DNA from: Mesocentrotus franciscanus
Lineage: Eukaryota > Echinodermata > Echinoidea > Camarodonta > Strongylocentrotidae
Direction: 5' to 3'
Length of the DNA stretch: 64,000 bases
Assembly (NCBI GenBank): GCA_037976565.1
Contig: CP137671.1
Location: 22,197,019-22,261,018 of the forward strand
Of this stretch, positions 24,601 through 35,994 are shown piece after piece (the first letter of the stretch is position 1; each line of letters begins with the position of its first letter). The translations under genes were made by a program, and so were the position numbers. Under the pieces are notes generated by a model that ran no database searches, was not told where the DNA came from, and worked only from the letters and a program-made list of their open reading frames with translations.

Positions 24601-25840
24601 CGATATACTCTATAATATATCATTTATTATATCTCGAAAAGCATATTTCATTAAGCAGAAAAGTGAATGGAATCTGAGTCCCTTTTTTTAAACTTTCGTC
24701 GACGAGACGATAATTCAGAGGACGGTAAAATAATGTGTCGAGACATCAACAATGATTTATTAAATATTCGGTAGGCAACAAAGTTTTTTCAATTCAAGAG
24801 ACCTTTCAACAAACTGGGTATGGACCTACTAAGCTCTAGACTATGGTTGAGGGCGGGTGCTACTAATTCATTTCTAGTTAATGGATTAAGGATGGTTATT
24901 AAGGGGCGCTTGAGTAAGCTGCGCGCAGGCAGTGGCCCATTGTCGGCTGATTACGTGTAAGGGGATGTAAGGTATTAATACTTTGCCGGTGTTAATACCT
25001 TTTGGTAGATACTGAAGCTAAGTACTCACGCATGGCATAATGTCGCTCGATCGCTGGCTGCATAAGGGGATATTGGGATGTTCCGCCACGTGGTCCTCTG
25101 TCTGACATCATTAGAAAAATAAAATTTCTTTCTCAACGTGGGTTTGATATCACATGTAGCGATAATGCTTTATGCAATATGAATGCTCTGTATTTACCGT
25201 ACTCGTTACTATTGCGTTTGTTGTATTTAGACAAGATCGACATAACAGCCCATTTTCTGTTATTTTCATCACACTTTTCGTGTACTTATTGTGCAATCAT
25301 ATTTGTGAAACAGTACCTGCATTGTATTAGAAGAAAACATAAACTGTATACAAATATATTTTCTTTTTTGTTTTAAATTTATATTACTATTATTAATACC
25401 AAAACTTGTATTAATAATCCCTGTCATCGTGGTCATGATTTAAGAAAATTTTCCTATAGCTGTATAAATCTATCGGTATAACATGATAATCCAAATAATG
25501 AGAACAGCTGTAAAAGCTCAATAGATAGAATGCAGTGACTTGTCGATACGTGTTTACCACGAAAGCGACGTGACGCATTTTAGAAGATAATAACTTTTTA
25601 CAAAAATATATAAGTTTTGATCTTGTAGCTAGTCCATCATATCGAAATGAATAAACATTAGAACGTGTAAATAAAAGCATTGATATGTATACGTAGCAAT
25701 AACACGTGTACACAAATTCTATAGAGTCATTTTAAAGACGGTAAGTTGAAATTACAGTAATCAAAGTACATTCATTGATTAGTAATCGTCTCATAGAGTC
25801 ACACTTTACAATGACGAAACCAAGCTATCGTCTATTTCTA
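21664..25840. other. Intergenic stretch with scattered GC-richer islands
   Basis: No gene is recognised. An (AAAATC)n run lies at 22552-22585. The segment at 22771-23083 has open frames on both strands and repeated GGACATTC words but no known domain. Islands at about 23970-24200 and 24890-25100 are less AT-rich than their flanks and may be regulatory; the second holds a dyad at 24971-24999 (GGTATTAATAC-N7-GTGTTAATACC). Confidence 0.4.
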
Positions 25841-25869
25841 ACTGCGCTCAAGAGTTAACAAGGCCCTCC

Positions 25870-25910
25870 GCGCTGATTGGCTAGCGTCATCGCACTCATT
25901 AACCAATGAC
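25870..25910 (+). promoter_or_regulatory. Paired CCAAT boxes upstream of the Ig receptor gene
   Basis: An inverted box ATTGG at 25876-25880 and a direct CCAAT at 25903-25907 lie about 420-450 bases before the receptor start codon, inside a short GC-richer patch. NF-Y-type CCAAT boxes are common in proximal promoters. No convincing TATA box is seen. The transcription start is not determined. Confidence 0.35.
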
Positions 25911-26327
25911 GCATCAGCTTGCAAGCTTCGCCTGGCGTTGTGTCCGAAACCTGGGCGTTCGACTTTCTATCAAACTAAATTTATTTGATAAGTTGAACAG
26001 ATCCCCCCGTGACTGGAACTATATTTGTCTTACATCAGTGGAGCCCAGTTGCATTCCACCCACGGGTAAGCATTACATTTGATCACAGTTAGTCCTACTG
26101 ATAGCAATCGGAGTCAGGTTTTACTCAACTTTGCATTACAAGAAGGGATATATCGAATTCAGTGCGTTGGTGAACTTCTTTTCGCTTGAAGATTATGGGG
26201 GCAATCCGATGAAGATCATATTGTGACAAGACAGAGAGAGTTTTGAAGCAGTAAGGGCTGCCATTTGCTGTTTTCGTCGTGGGGTTGCTTAGTTTCTTGA
26301 CAGCCAGGGATTTATCGACCTTGAAGC

Positions 26328-28259
26328 ATGATGATCTTGGTATCATGCTGGCTTATGCTAGCGATGAGCAGGATGGCGTATGCCGTGGACCTGTTGATGA
26401 CTCCGCCTGTTGTTCAGGTTTACCAGGCGCAGACTTTCAGGGTGAGATGCGTGGTGACGGGCGAATACCAAGCACGTTACCATTCCATACATTTACTCCA
26501 TCTACCACCAAACGGTAAGGAGACTTACGTAACCAATGACGAGACCGTGGCAAGAACATTGGATCAAAATCGACAACTTCGGTACAGTATTCTCAAGAAG
26601 ACCTCAGGCTCAGGAGCAAACCAAAGGTGGGAGTTTACGTTGACAATTGTGAAAGCGACGAAAGCTGACGTCGGGCGATATCAGTGCCTTCGAATCGAGA
26701 GAGCCCCTCGGACTACTCAGTACAGTACGACTTTCACGAGGGTTTACGTGAATGATATCATACCAGCTAGTTCGGTAGCACCGCAGTGTGCCCTATCGCC
26801 GGCTAATCCGTTGCCAGGTCAAACGACAACTTTTTCATGTTTCTCGATCGGAGAAGCCCCAAAACTTACCTTGACTTGGACGAAGGGCAAGAAAGCGCTT
26901 CCTTCAAAAAGTTCGAACTCGAGCGGAAAGTTCAACGTTGTGACGTTCCAGCATATTATTTCAGAGTGGGATAATAACGCCACATTCACTTGTACTGCGA
27001 ATGGGTTAGCACTGGGGTACGAGAAGAGGACGTGTTCCGTAGTGCCGTTTGTCATACCAACGAACGTCACCGTAACGTCGACACAGCGAGTTATATCGGG
27101 GAAACCAGCGGAATTTATATGTCTGGCCGTATCCGTGCCGGCGACGAACAAATACACATGGGTGATAACCAAAGGTTCAGGGAAGGAAATTGTAGACCGT
27201 AGCAGTGGAAGATATGTGATTGAACAAGGAGGTGCGTTACTGAGAATCAACTCCGTGACTCCGAGCGATAACAATTCGAGTGTGCATTGCATAGCGAGCA
27301 ACGGTATGGATATCGAGGGGACAAGTACGGGGACATTGTTCACGGAACCCGTCACGCCGTCGACTGGTCCTCGAGGTGGCGGAATCGGGACACGACATGA
27401 AAAAGGAGATGGGAATTTTGTGTTCTTTGGTAAAGGAGGTGGCTCAGGGTTAACCCCTCACCCTGGTCTGTTTACCCCTGGGAATGGCAGACGTGATATC
27501 GGTACGAATGGATTTGGAGGAGAGAGGCCCAACGTCCCCCTCCTCGTAGGTGGAACCGCAGGTTTCGTGATCTTCATGACACTCATTGTCCTCCTTCTCG
27601 CCATGGTCATGCGTACACGCACAAAGCGACGAAAATCGATCACAAAATTGGATGTCCAGAGACGTCCCATCAGCATCATCAGCTTGAACAACGCCTTCGA
27701 CGTCGAAAAGGCCGACGTGGCGTTGGTGGAAGCGAACATGACGTCGCAAGGCCAAGCGGTGCCGAGATCGACGTCCTTCAGGAAGTCGGTTCATACCCTT
27801 CCAAGTGCTACCTCAAGGAAGAGCGGAATCAACCAGGACATCAGTAGGAATCAGCTTGCTGATAAGCTGGCCGCGACGCTTCGCTCCAAGAGCTACGTTT
27901 CCTTGTTGGAGACACCCCTTCCGATACAATCTGGACAATCGGATAAACCCGATGACGACGACTGCGTCTCTCGCGTATCAACGGAAGACTCGGCCTACGA
28001 CGAACTCAGCTGTAGCATGGGCAGTAGTATGGTCCTGAGCTCGCGGTCCAACTCTGACACGGCGTCGCAGTCGTGCTACGGATCGATGGGTTCGCTTCCG
28101 TCGAGCGTCAAGTACAGTCGAGGAAAGGATGCTCTTGAAGTCTTTAAGAAACCTAACATCCATTACGCAGAGATTGACTGGAGTGGCCGAACACCACCCA
28201 GTGGTCAGATAGTGGATGGTGACGAGAAGACATTGTATGCACAGATTTGGAAGAAATGA
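26328..28259 (+). CDS. Three-Ig-domain type I membrane receptor with ITIM/ITSM-like tail
   Basis: This is an intact single-exon gene of 643 codons. An in-frame TAG at 26289 fixes the start to this ATG pair. Residues 1-19 form a signal peptide ending AYA. Ig1 has Cys41/Cys120 with D114-x-G-x-Y-x-C; Ig2 has Cys171/Trp184/Cys222 plus an extra pair Cys154/Cys236; Ig3 has Cys265/Trp278/Cys321. N-glycosylation sequons occur at 197, 217, 246, 315 and 316. A Gly-rich stalk (about 348-400) precedes a transmembrane helix at 405-428 and a basic stop-transfer segment. The Ser-rich tail of about 215 residues carries SAYDEL (555-560), IHYAEI (611-616) and TLYAQI (635-640). The first two fit the ITIM consensus and the last fits ITSM (TxYxxV/I). 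In vertebrates such motifs recruit SH2 phosphatases or adaptors, so inhibitory or switch signalling is inferred. The ligand is unknown. The YxxI/L motifs could instead be endocytic signals. I do not recognise an orthologue. Confidence 0.92.
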   Translation: MMILVSCWLMLAMSRMAYAVDLLMTPPVVQVYQAQTFRVRCVVTGEYQARYHSIHLLHLPPNGKETYVTNDETVARTLDQNRQLRYSILKKTSGSGANQRWEFTLTIVKATKADVGRYQCLRIERAPRTTQYSTTFTRVYVNDIIPASSVAPQCALSPANPLPGQTTTFSCFSIGEAPKLTLTWTKGKKALPSKSSNSSGKFNVVTFQHIISEWDNNATFTCTANGLALGYEKRTCSVVPFVIPTNVTVTSTQRVISGKPAEFICLAVSVPATNKYTWVITKGSGKEIVDRSSGRYVIEQGGALLRINSVTPSDNNSSVHCIASNGMDIEGTSTGTLFTEPVTPSTGPRGGGIGTRHEKGDGNFVFFGKGGGSGLTPHPGLFTPGNGRRDIGTNGFGGERPNVPLLVGGTAGFVIFMTLIVLLLAMVMRTRTKRRKSITKLDVQRRPISIISLNNAFDVEKADVALVEANMTSQGQAVPRSTSFRKSVHTLPSATSRKSGINQDISRNQLADKLAATLRSKSYVSLLETPLPIQSGQSDKPDDDDCVSRVSTEDSAYDELSCSMGSSMVLSSRSNSDTASQSCYGSMGSLPSSVKYSRGKDALEVFKKPNIHYAEIDWSGRTPPSGQIVDGDEKTLYAQIWKK

Positions 28260-28560
28260 TCTCGGGAATATTGTACTCTTTGGAAACCTTTTTCATGCAA
28301 CAAGTTACACCACAAACAACATTCGAACAAAGTGTAAAGATATACCTTAGACAATCTTTGGGTCTTTGCTATTCGGTATGGACATTTAGTTCTGAATCAT
28401 TATTGGATAATTTCTAGATTTTATCGAATGTTGTAATCATATTTCAAGTAATTTTTCGTATTTTTCCTGATTAGTTTATATTATGTTTACTGATTGTTTT
28501 TCACATATGCCAGTGATCATCGTAATCAAGTTAATAAAGCCAAATTTATATGATGTTGAA
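28260..28560 (+). other. 3' untranslated region of the Ig receptor gene
   Basis: This is AT-rich sequence directly after the TGA stop at 28257-28259. It runs to a canonical AATAAA at 28533-28538, which is the first good polyadenylation signal. The end of the transcript is inferred. Confidence 0.55.
28533..28538 (+). terminator. Polyadenylation signal AATAAA for the Ig receptor gene
   Basis: A perfect AATAAA lies 274 bases after the stop codon in AT-rich DNA. Confidence 0.55.
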
Positions 28561-29404
28561 CTTTTCTCGATGCAATATGAAATTGGATTGAAATAATCTC
28601 CCATCTCCATCATCAAAGAACAGCTCGCATATAACGAAGCATATATACAGGTTTATGTAGTACAGGTCTAAATCGAAGAAGAGTATCTAAAGACCATTAG
28701 TACATTACATTAAGACATTAAATATAACATATGATATAACACAATCGTTATTTGTTTGCGTTCAAAGGATTTCTATTGTTAAATAAATTCTCATCTGAAA
28801 ATATGGTTCCACTAATGTCTGAGATAGTCAGGATGAAAAAAGAATTCATGAATTTTTTTTTTTCTCGAAGCATTTTGCTTATATATTTTTGTTTTCTTCC
28901 GTTCGGGAGAGAAGTGTGGTAGACCTATGTCATTCGTTTTTTCTGATCGGAAGACTAATTTGTGTATGGTGTAAATAATGAACAGAGAGAAACCATATTA
29001 ATGTGTATTATATTGATAAAATTATGTATATGAAAGCTACTTTTTTATGAAGTAAAATTTGTTTACTTTCATTATTAACATTGTAATATATTGTATAAAA
29101 TCATACCACAAGAGATATTCCAATTATCCCTCTTATTTGTAACATAATGGCAGGGAAAGAAATTTAGAAAATCAAACATGCATTTTGGTTTCAAAGTTCA
29201 TACAGGATAATTTTCCTGGTCGAGTACATATTGATGTGTTGGCTGCAAATGGTAGATTATTTTATTTGTCGAATTAGGCCCAGATTGATATTATTTACAT
29301 CTACCCAGTTTGCATTGCTTCACAAATACATAATTTACTTTAAGATAAGAAAGAACTGCATTTATAATCTGATGACTGGTGAGTAACCTCTATAGATTAC
29401 CATT
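28561..29404. other. AT-rich intergenic DNA
   Basis: No exon, RNA gene or repeat boundaries could be supported. It may include a longer form of the receptor 3' UTR. Confidence 0.4.
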
Positions 29405-30255
29405 GACAACTACCCCGGACTACCATTTCCCGAACAAAAATTACACTCGGACAACTAAAACCGGACAACTACCTCTTCCTTCTCTATCGTAAATACCAAT
29501 GGGCGGTTGTGAGGGTAGATTGTCCGGGCAAGAAAGTGTTGCCTGGGGATAGTTTAACATGAAGATAGTCTAGAGATAGTTGGCCTTGAATCAAACATTA
29601 ACATTTTTTGTTTGGGGGGGGGGGTTACATTCTGAATGTTATCACATACTTCAAGACAAGGGACGCCAACGCAGAACTCTGAAACAATAATAGTTATCTC
29701 CAACATTTCTTTTGAGAAATGATTTTCAATGAGCAGCTTTAAATTATTCTCCGTTATTTGCTCTTTGATTGTGCTAAGATTTTAGATCAGAACTGTTTCA
29801 ATCTTGATACACTTGTATTTAATGAAAGGTTTGCGGGTTAAACTTGTTATTTCCCATGTCTCGGCCCTGGAGTTGATATCAATCGCAACTTATTTGCGAT
29901 TGATATCAATCGCAACTATGTACATTAGAGATGGGAGACTGCAAACTTGCGATTGATCGGAGGACTTGCGATTGATTTGGATCAATCGTAACTCTTTGTA
30001 AGACGGGGCCCAGGTCAACAATTCCCCGGAACGATACCCCGGAATATCACCCCATGGATACTACCCCGGACAACTACTCCCGAACAACTACACCTTAGGA
30101 CAGTTATTACTCTCGACGATCCACCTACAGGGAATCACCCCAAAAATGTACTCTCTGAGTTATCAAACAGGTTGAAGCTGTCCAGGGGAAATTGTCCTAC
30201 GGGACTAGTTGTTCTAGACGGTAGTTATCCGAGGTAATTGTCCTAGAGTTGCTAT
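29405..30255. repeat. Composite element: degenerate CCGGACAACTA repeats around a palindromic MITE
   Basis: The left part has repeated C(C)CGGACAACTAC words. The right part repeats them and ends with inverse forms such as GGTAGTTATCCGAGG. Between them, at about 29865-30013, lies a unit with GGGCCC ends in which ATCAATCGCAA and TTGCGATTGAT alternate as inverted repeats. The outer element appears to have received the inner MITE. It is non-coding. Confidence 0.55.
29865..30013. mobile_element. GGGCCC-ended palindromic MITE, copy 2 (TTGCGATTGAT type)
   Basis: It begins TCGGCCCTGGAGTTGATATC and ends GTAAGACGGGGCCCAGG. At least six TTGCGATTGAT words or their inverses fold it on itself. Confidence 0.6.
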
Positions 30256-30764
30256 TTTCATTGTTTATTTTGTAATGTACGTGATAGACACTCATCTATA
30301 TCTAGTGACTGTGCAAATGTGTGATTATTAAGTGATATTTTTTCAGCTTGCTCATGATAAAGTATTCACAAGTCCAATCCAAGACAAGAGAATTAAATGG
30401 TATTTTCATAGAAACTAGACGGAGTCGGAGTTATTTCATTCTTCTTTTGTATCGTGTGAACATCTGTACTTTAATCTAAAATTGTTATTCAACACGATCG
30501 CAAATACTTTCAAGAAACCAAGTCAAGTGCAATTCCAATACCCAATGGTATTCCCCACCGAAATCATAATTCAGATTACGTAATGTGTCCTTGGCATGTT
30601 TGCTCATTTCAAAAGGTGACGCAAAAGTCTGTTGAAATTACCTGAGGATGATTCTTTGGGAACGTCTTTGCAATCGCGTTGCCATTGCCTTTTTCATGAA
30701 TTTAATGTCGATTACAATCATTGAGATCGTTTATCAATGCACCTCATGCACATGACATTTCCAT

Positions 30765-30925
30765 CTTAATGAATAACGCCCCTTACATACGATGCATCAT
30801 TTGCCTGACGTAGAACGACGTCAGACAGGCGTAAGTCATGGGCGTCAGTGGATGGTGCAGTCTTTGAAGTGTGAGAGTGTAATCTTACTAAGAGGGACAG
30901 TAATAATATAGAAAGTGCAAGTGTG
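30765..30925. repeat. Dispersed repeat, relative of 5795-5960
   Basis: It shares GCCTGACGTA, CGTCAG, GGCGTCAGTGG, GCAGTCTTTGAAG and AAGTGCAAG with the upstream copy in the same order and orientation. Confidence 0.55.
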
Positions 30926-33900
30926 TGTTGAGATATGAGCTTTCACAGGGCTTGATTAGCGTAGGTAATAACGCAATCGAAACGGCGCCTCGTAACATGC
31001 GTCATTATTAAGAAGACCGCTTGTTTTTTTCCAGTCACCGTAGACGGGGGGGGGGCAGGGAGGGGGGCTCAACAGATAAATTTCTAGCTAAACAGCTTAC
31101 TTTACTGGTAACATCTTCTTCTTTTTTTATATACACGTAGGCCTACGACTTTTCTTCCATATTTCTCAATGCGAAGTTTGAATGATGTCCATACTTGTTA
31201 TGGGAAATCGTGCATTTTCACCCTTTGTGTAGTTTGGGCTCGTTTATGTTCTTTTTCTTTGTATGATGAAGGACTTTTTCTCTTTTGTCAATCTGTGGTC
31301 CTTTCATTTCCAAATTTCGACACAGCTGTTCCCGCGTGGTTAGATTTTTTAAAATCGGCTCGTTATCATTCAACATTCTCTTTAATCACTATAATCAAAT
31401 ATGGTTCAGGTTTTTTATAACCTTGAATAATAGCTGTAAAGGTGTGCTCGCTTCGTGCCCTCAACTTGCTCAATATCCTTTGTTTCACCCGGCTGTAAAA
31501 TAAAAAAACACAAACAACCACGGAACATTATCATCTGACTTCTATGACAGGTGAGTCGTATGGGCTTGGCCGAACTACGTCTATGAACTGCTGAAAATAG
31601 ACCCAGAAGACCATATCGGCTTCCTTGTATTGTGCTATTGAGCCAAACATCCGCTATTGGGGGTAAATCTCCAATTAGACATAACACCCCGGCTTCCTGA
31701 TGCTATATAGTCTAGGATCGTATACACAAATAAAGTCCACCGACTTCACAGGGATGACGGGCAATAGGAGTATCTATCCCATACATACAAGAAATGCATA
31801 CATAATCAAGTAAACAAACAAACAAACAAACAAACAAAAACGCAAGCGGACATAATTATCTGCAATACGATTTACCTCTGATTTTCTATAATGGGTGCCC
31901 CCCCCAAAAAAAAAAGGTGTCCATTGAGATCTTTTATATGAATATCTCAAATAGCACTCAAGTATCTTAAATAAAACTGCACCAAGTCGTTAGTGTTGAG
32001 TGCAACGTCTAACAAAGACAATCCTAACTTTGTATTTGTCTTTAAAGGGTTTTGTCGTTAAAAAAAAACGTTTGTGAAATTCACACGAAGTTTAGTGGAT
32101 ACAAAAACACATTATTGCCAACGAACTTTTATGGATGATGGGGATGAGTGTTTTTTTTTTAGATGACGCCAATTAGAATCCCGTTGCCTTTATCTTAAGA
32201 CACCGTACTTGGCAGGCAAGATGTGCCTTATCACTTCCCATATTCCATATGCACCGGATAAACTTCCGCTCAAGGAGGGCCCTTATGGAGATTTATATAC
32301 TCTTATTAAGTTCGTTATATTCCGTTCTAGTTGGGATTTAAAGTGTTATAGCATGCATTTATATTTAGAAACGAAGTGCTTCAGAATGAAGAGCCCCTCA
32401 CTAAATAAAGAATGCAATAGTTAAAAAATGAAAGTCCTAAAAGCATTAAAGATACTATTGACTATAGAGTCTTAGAATGTAAGGGAAAATTCCCTGAAAG
32501 TTTTAAAGAAATATCATCAACATTTTATTAAGCAGATAATGATATGATTACATTGCCGTATTGTGGTCTTTGATGGGAATAAGTTATTATCAAAACTAGT
32601 AGTAGAATTATTCCAAGTGATCTTTTTTTTTTCAACATAGTGTTAAACTTGAAGAAATCAAATGTTTTTTTAAGGTTTTCATACATTATGATATGATACA
32701 GTGCTGGGAGCACGGGGTCAAGGTGGAAACCTGCACATCCCCTTTTTAATAGTTTGTTTGTTTTTAAATACGAGAGTGAGAGAGGGGTAGGGGAAATGGG
32801 GAGAGAGAGGGGGGGGGGGAGATGACTCAACCCCATCCTATAGTCTTGAAGGTTGTATCCACTTTGTAAGGAAAAATCCCCACCCACACTCGATCTTTGC
32901 TACGCCACTGGGCGCTTGCTATAACAAAGTCAAAATAGCATAGTTTTATCTCATTTCAACGCGGATGGGACCAAGGTAAGATTTTTCCTCATTATGATAT
33001 TCAAATTCATACTCCAAGTTATCTTTCTCATCACATCAACATGATGAAGGTGGATGTATTCAAACATAACATTATGAAAGAAGATATCAAAAGAATTCGT
33101 TAAATAAATAAAACATCGGGTTATATGTTATACTAAAAAAGCATAACTTAATCAGAACAAATGAATTTATGACACGTTATAAAAGATAAAATTATCAACA
33201 TAGCATTTCTTTAAACATACAGTATAGACTATACCATGGTATTATTGTTACAACATATTGCATATGCATATTGCATATGTATCTATACATTCATCTATCT
33301 ATCTATACTATCTTGGCCTCTCTATCTATCTATCTATAATTTATGCCTATCTATCTATCTATCTATCTATATATCTATCTATCTACCTATCTATCTATAT
33401 TATCTGTACAATATGTCCAATAGCTAGGTGCTGCTGGGAAACACTATTTATGTGATGGATCTTGAAACACAGGTATTTCATAACTTTCTGTCTTACAAAA
33501 GAAAATGAGCTAATAAGAACGGTATTAAATTTGCCTTAAATATTTGAAGTTACTCTGAGAAAACTAGGCTATTCAAACGGAAAAGTGTGTTAAAGATAAT
33601 GGAAAGGAAATTCGATGAGCAAAATAAAGTCATGCATAAATGACTCTCTTGTTTTTAAAACTCCTTTCGTGGAGGCACGTTGATGATATGGTGCTATATA
33701 CATGACACACCTGTGTTTTCCGATGTCTTTTGCGGTTTTAATTGTATGTGGCATCGGCTTGTAAACTGACAAGCAATCGGAGTTGTTTGGGGCTTAATCA
33801 AGAGTGTCCATGATCTATTTGTATTGTTTCAAGCGATGAATAATCTTCCATCGTTCACCGTGAATATATTATGACACCACTATCAAGGTGGTGAGTAAAT

Positions 33901-34917
33901 ATTACAGAGAATGCGTGAGAGTTTAACATCATGTCAAAATCAAACCAAAGTGCTAAATTTAGAATTGTAGATAATTATTAAGTTCTTTGATTCAACTTTA
34001 ACTGACAGTAAGTAGATATGACAATCTATAATCGACTGTGTACATGACTGTCACAACGAAATAAATCCGATGACTAATGTTGAACTAAAATAATCATCTC
34101 TGTCAGAAGAATCATTCTTCCTTTTTGTTAATTTCGTTTGAAGTTGATCGTACATCGCAAGTAGATAATACGTCTGTGTGGTTGAATTAGTTTGTGGTTC
34201 TTCAGCTCACTTTTAAAACAACAGTGGATCAAGCATCGGACTATTAAATCAAAAGTGATACCACCACTGAGGATTGCCATTCAGTTAGTCATGATAACCC
34301 CACATAATTTTAATTTAATTTGTCTTTAATCTGATAGATCAAAGAACACGATCGCAAAGACATTCGAAAAAATATCAACATGAGGCAATTTCAATGGCCT
34401 TGTCCATTAATGAGTGAACAATAGATCCGAACATGATTATTTTATTTAGGGTTTATAATAAATAGGGTATCAATTTGCCATTGTGTTGATTTCTAGAGTG
34501 TCTTTGCGATCGTGCTTTTCGATGAAAAGTGCTGTCTTGCAAAAGTTGAATACAATACATGAAGATTTTATTCATTCAAAGTGGTCGAATACCGTTGACT
34601 GTATAAGCTCTTCATGTACTGTATGTAACTATTCTTTGCAAACTAATGCTCGACCATAAATTCATAAGAGAGTTAGAATTGCCTATAAATTATGATTGCT
34701 CTTGCAGACACGCACGCTTTGTGATATTTTTTCAATATTGCAAAATATAAAAATATTCATATACCTGTACTTTGAGAGGGTGATCCACCCCCCTTTCCTT
34801 CGATTGGATTCATGCAAATTATCAACGCCACTACCAAAGAGAACATCAACATTCTGGGTTTTCTAACATCAAAGACTTCCATAACCACTGATAACATCAA
34901 GTACGTACAGGGCCTGG
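30926..34917. other. Intergenic stretch, no gene recognised
   Basis: It contains (AAAC)n at 31811-31840, a purine-rich (GA/G)n tract at about 32775-32822, and a (TCTA)n array at 33290-33405. The segment at about 31500-31720 is GC-richer and contains CAGGTGAGT, a splice-donor-like word, but no matching exon was found. Other frames are short and featureless. Confidence 0.4.
33290..33405. repeat. (TCTA)n microsatellite
   Basis: Long runs of ATCT/TCTA tetramers appear with a few interruptions. Open frames over it encode repetitive Ile/Tyr/Leu/Ser only. Confidence 0.95.
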
Positions 34918-35052
34918 TTGCACAAAACTTACCATTGATGGTAACTACCATGGAAACCTTGATTTTGATTGGCTGTTGAGCCCTGTTACCATGGTAGTTG
35001 CCATTGATGGCAAAGTTACCATCAATGGTAAGTTTTATGCAACGGGGCCCAG
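34918..35052 (-). mobile_element. GGGCCC-ended palindromic MITE, copy 3 (ACCATTGATGG type)
   Basis: It starts CAGGGCCTGGTTGCACAAAA and ends TTTTATGCAACGGGGCCCAG. Inner units TTACCATTGATGG and CCATCAATGGTAA are inverted. The copy at 46519-46681 is the same family in opposite orientation, with shared CAATCAAAATC/GATTTTGATTG and CAGGGCTCAACAGCCAAT sequence. Confidence 0.9.
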
Positions 35053-35954
35053 ATCTCTTTGTGAATATGTCACGGCTCCTAACATCAGCATCATAATTAT
35101 GAAATTAAAAAAAATAAGTGTTACCGCTTTCACATCATATCCATACGACTAAAAGATGGGATTTCCTTAAAATCAGACAAAGTTACGTCATAAGGACTAC
35201 CGAATTCAGCCCCCCCCCCCTTCATACCGGAGGTTTTGCAATAGATCGGATTACTGAACATATTCAACATTTTATGCATGCTCTTTAAACAAAAATCGTT
35301 CTTGACAACCCGAAGGCTTGCCCGAGGCTTAACCGACATAGCAACACGTAATATGTTACATGCATATTAGATTCCAAGTATTGTAGTCCTTTCATTAATA
35401 CATGCAACAGGTTAATGGAGTAACTCGTCACTAGGTCCCCAGGAAAGACACAACCATTAAGTTGAATATTAGTTAGTAAACCGGTCTATTTTGTTGGATA
35501 CCTTTAAAGGATTATTTGGAAATACTTTTTAAATATTTACCGATGCCTGCATCGACGTTTTACTTCCCTCCGGAAAATATATATACGGTCATGTGGGTTC
35601 GTAATCTAATTAACCAATTATTAATGTATGTTCTTGCTAAATCTTATGCTGTGTCATTCCACCAAAATCATTTCCGGAAGGACTGAAAATAATCACAAGA
35701 TGTAGTGAATTAAGATTTCAGTTACGCAATCTTTCTGTTAAATCATGTCTTCGGGACTAAAGTTTTTAATTCCTGCGAGAAATTGGAGATATTTCAAGAG
35801 CAATCAGGAAAGTGTCTGGACCCGTTTTCCTGGGATTGTTAATGAAGCCTGCCTTACTTTCATTAATCAAGGTGAAAGGTGGCTGATTTGTGGCTGTAAT
35901 TGGTAAGAGTCGTTTTTGGAACAAGAGTGATGATCGTACTACACCCGTCTCATT

Positions 35955-35994
<40 letters not shown>

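Noticed and set aside
26819..27355. A 178-codon minus-strand frame, and other frames within 26800-28200
   Set aside because: It lies entirely opposite the Ig receptor coding region and has no recognisable domain. It is a shadow of the GC-richer coding sequence.
26328..28259. Classic ITAM in the receptor tail
   Set aside because: The two final YxxI motifs are separated by 20 residues, whereas ITAM spacing is 6-12. They are better treated as separate ITIM- and ITSM-like motifs.
31415..31687. A 90-codon minus-strand frame in a GC-richer patch as an exon
   Set aside because: No domain and no coherent acceptor/donor pair could be found on that strand. The patch may be regulatory instead.
33290..33405. 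CRISPR-like array
   Set aside because: The repeat is a simple TCTA microsatellite without spacers, and the window is animal DNA.
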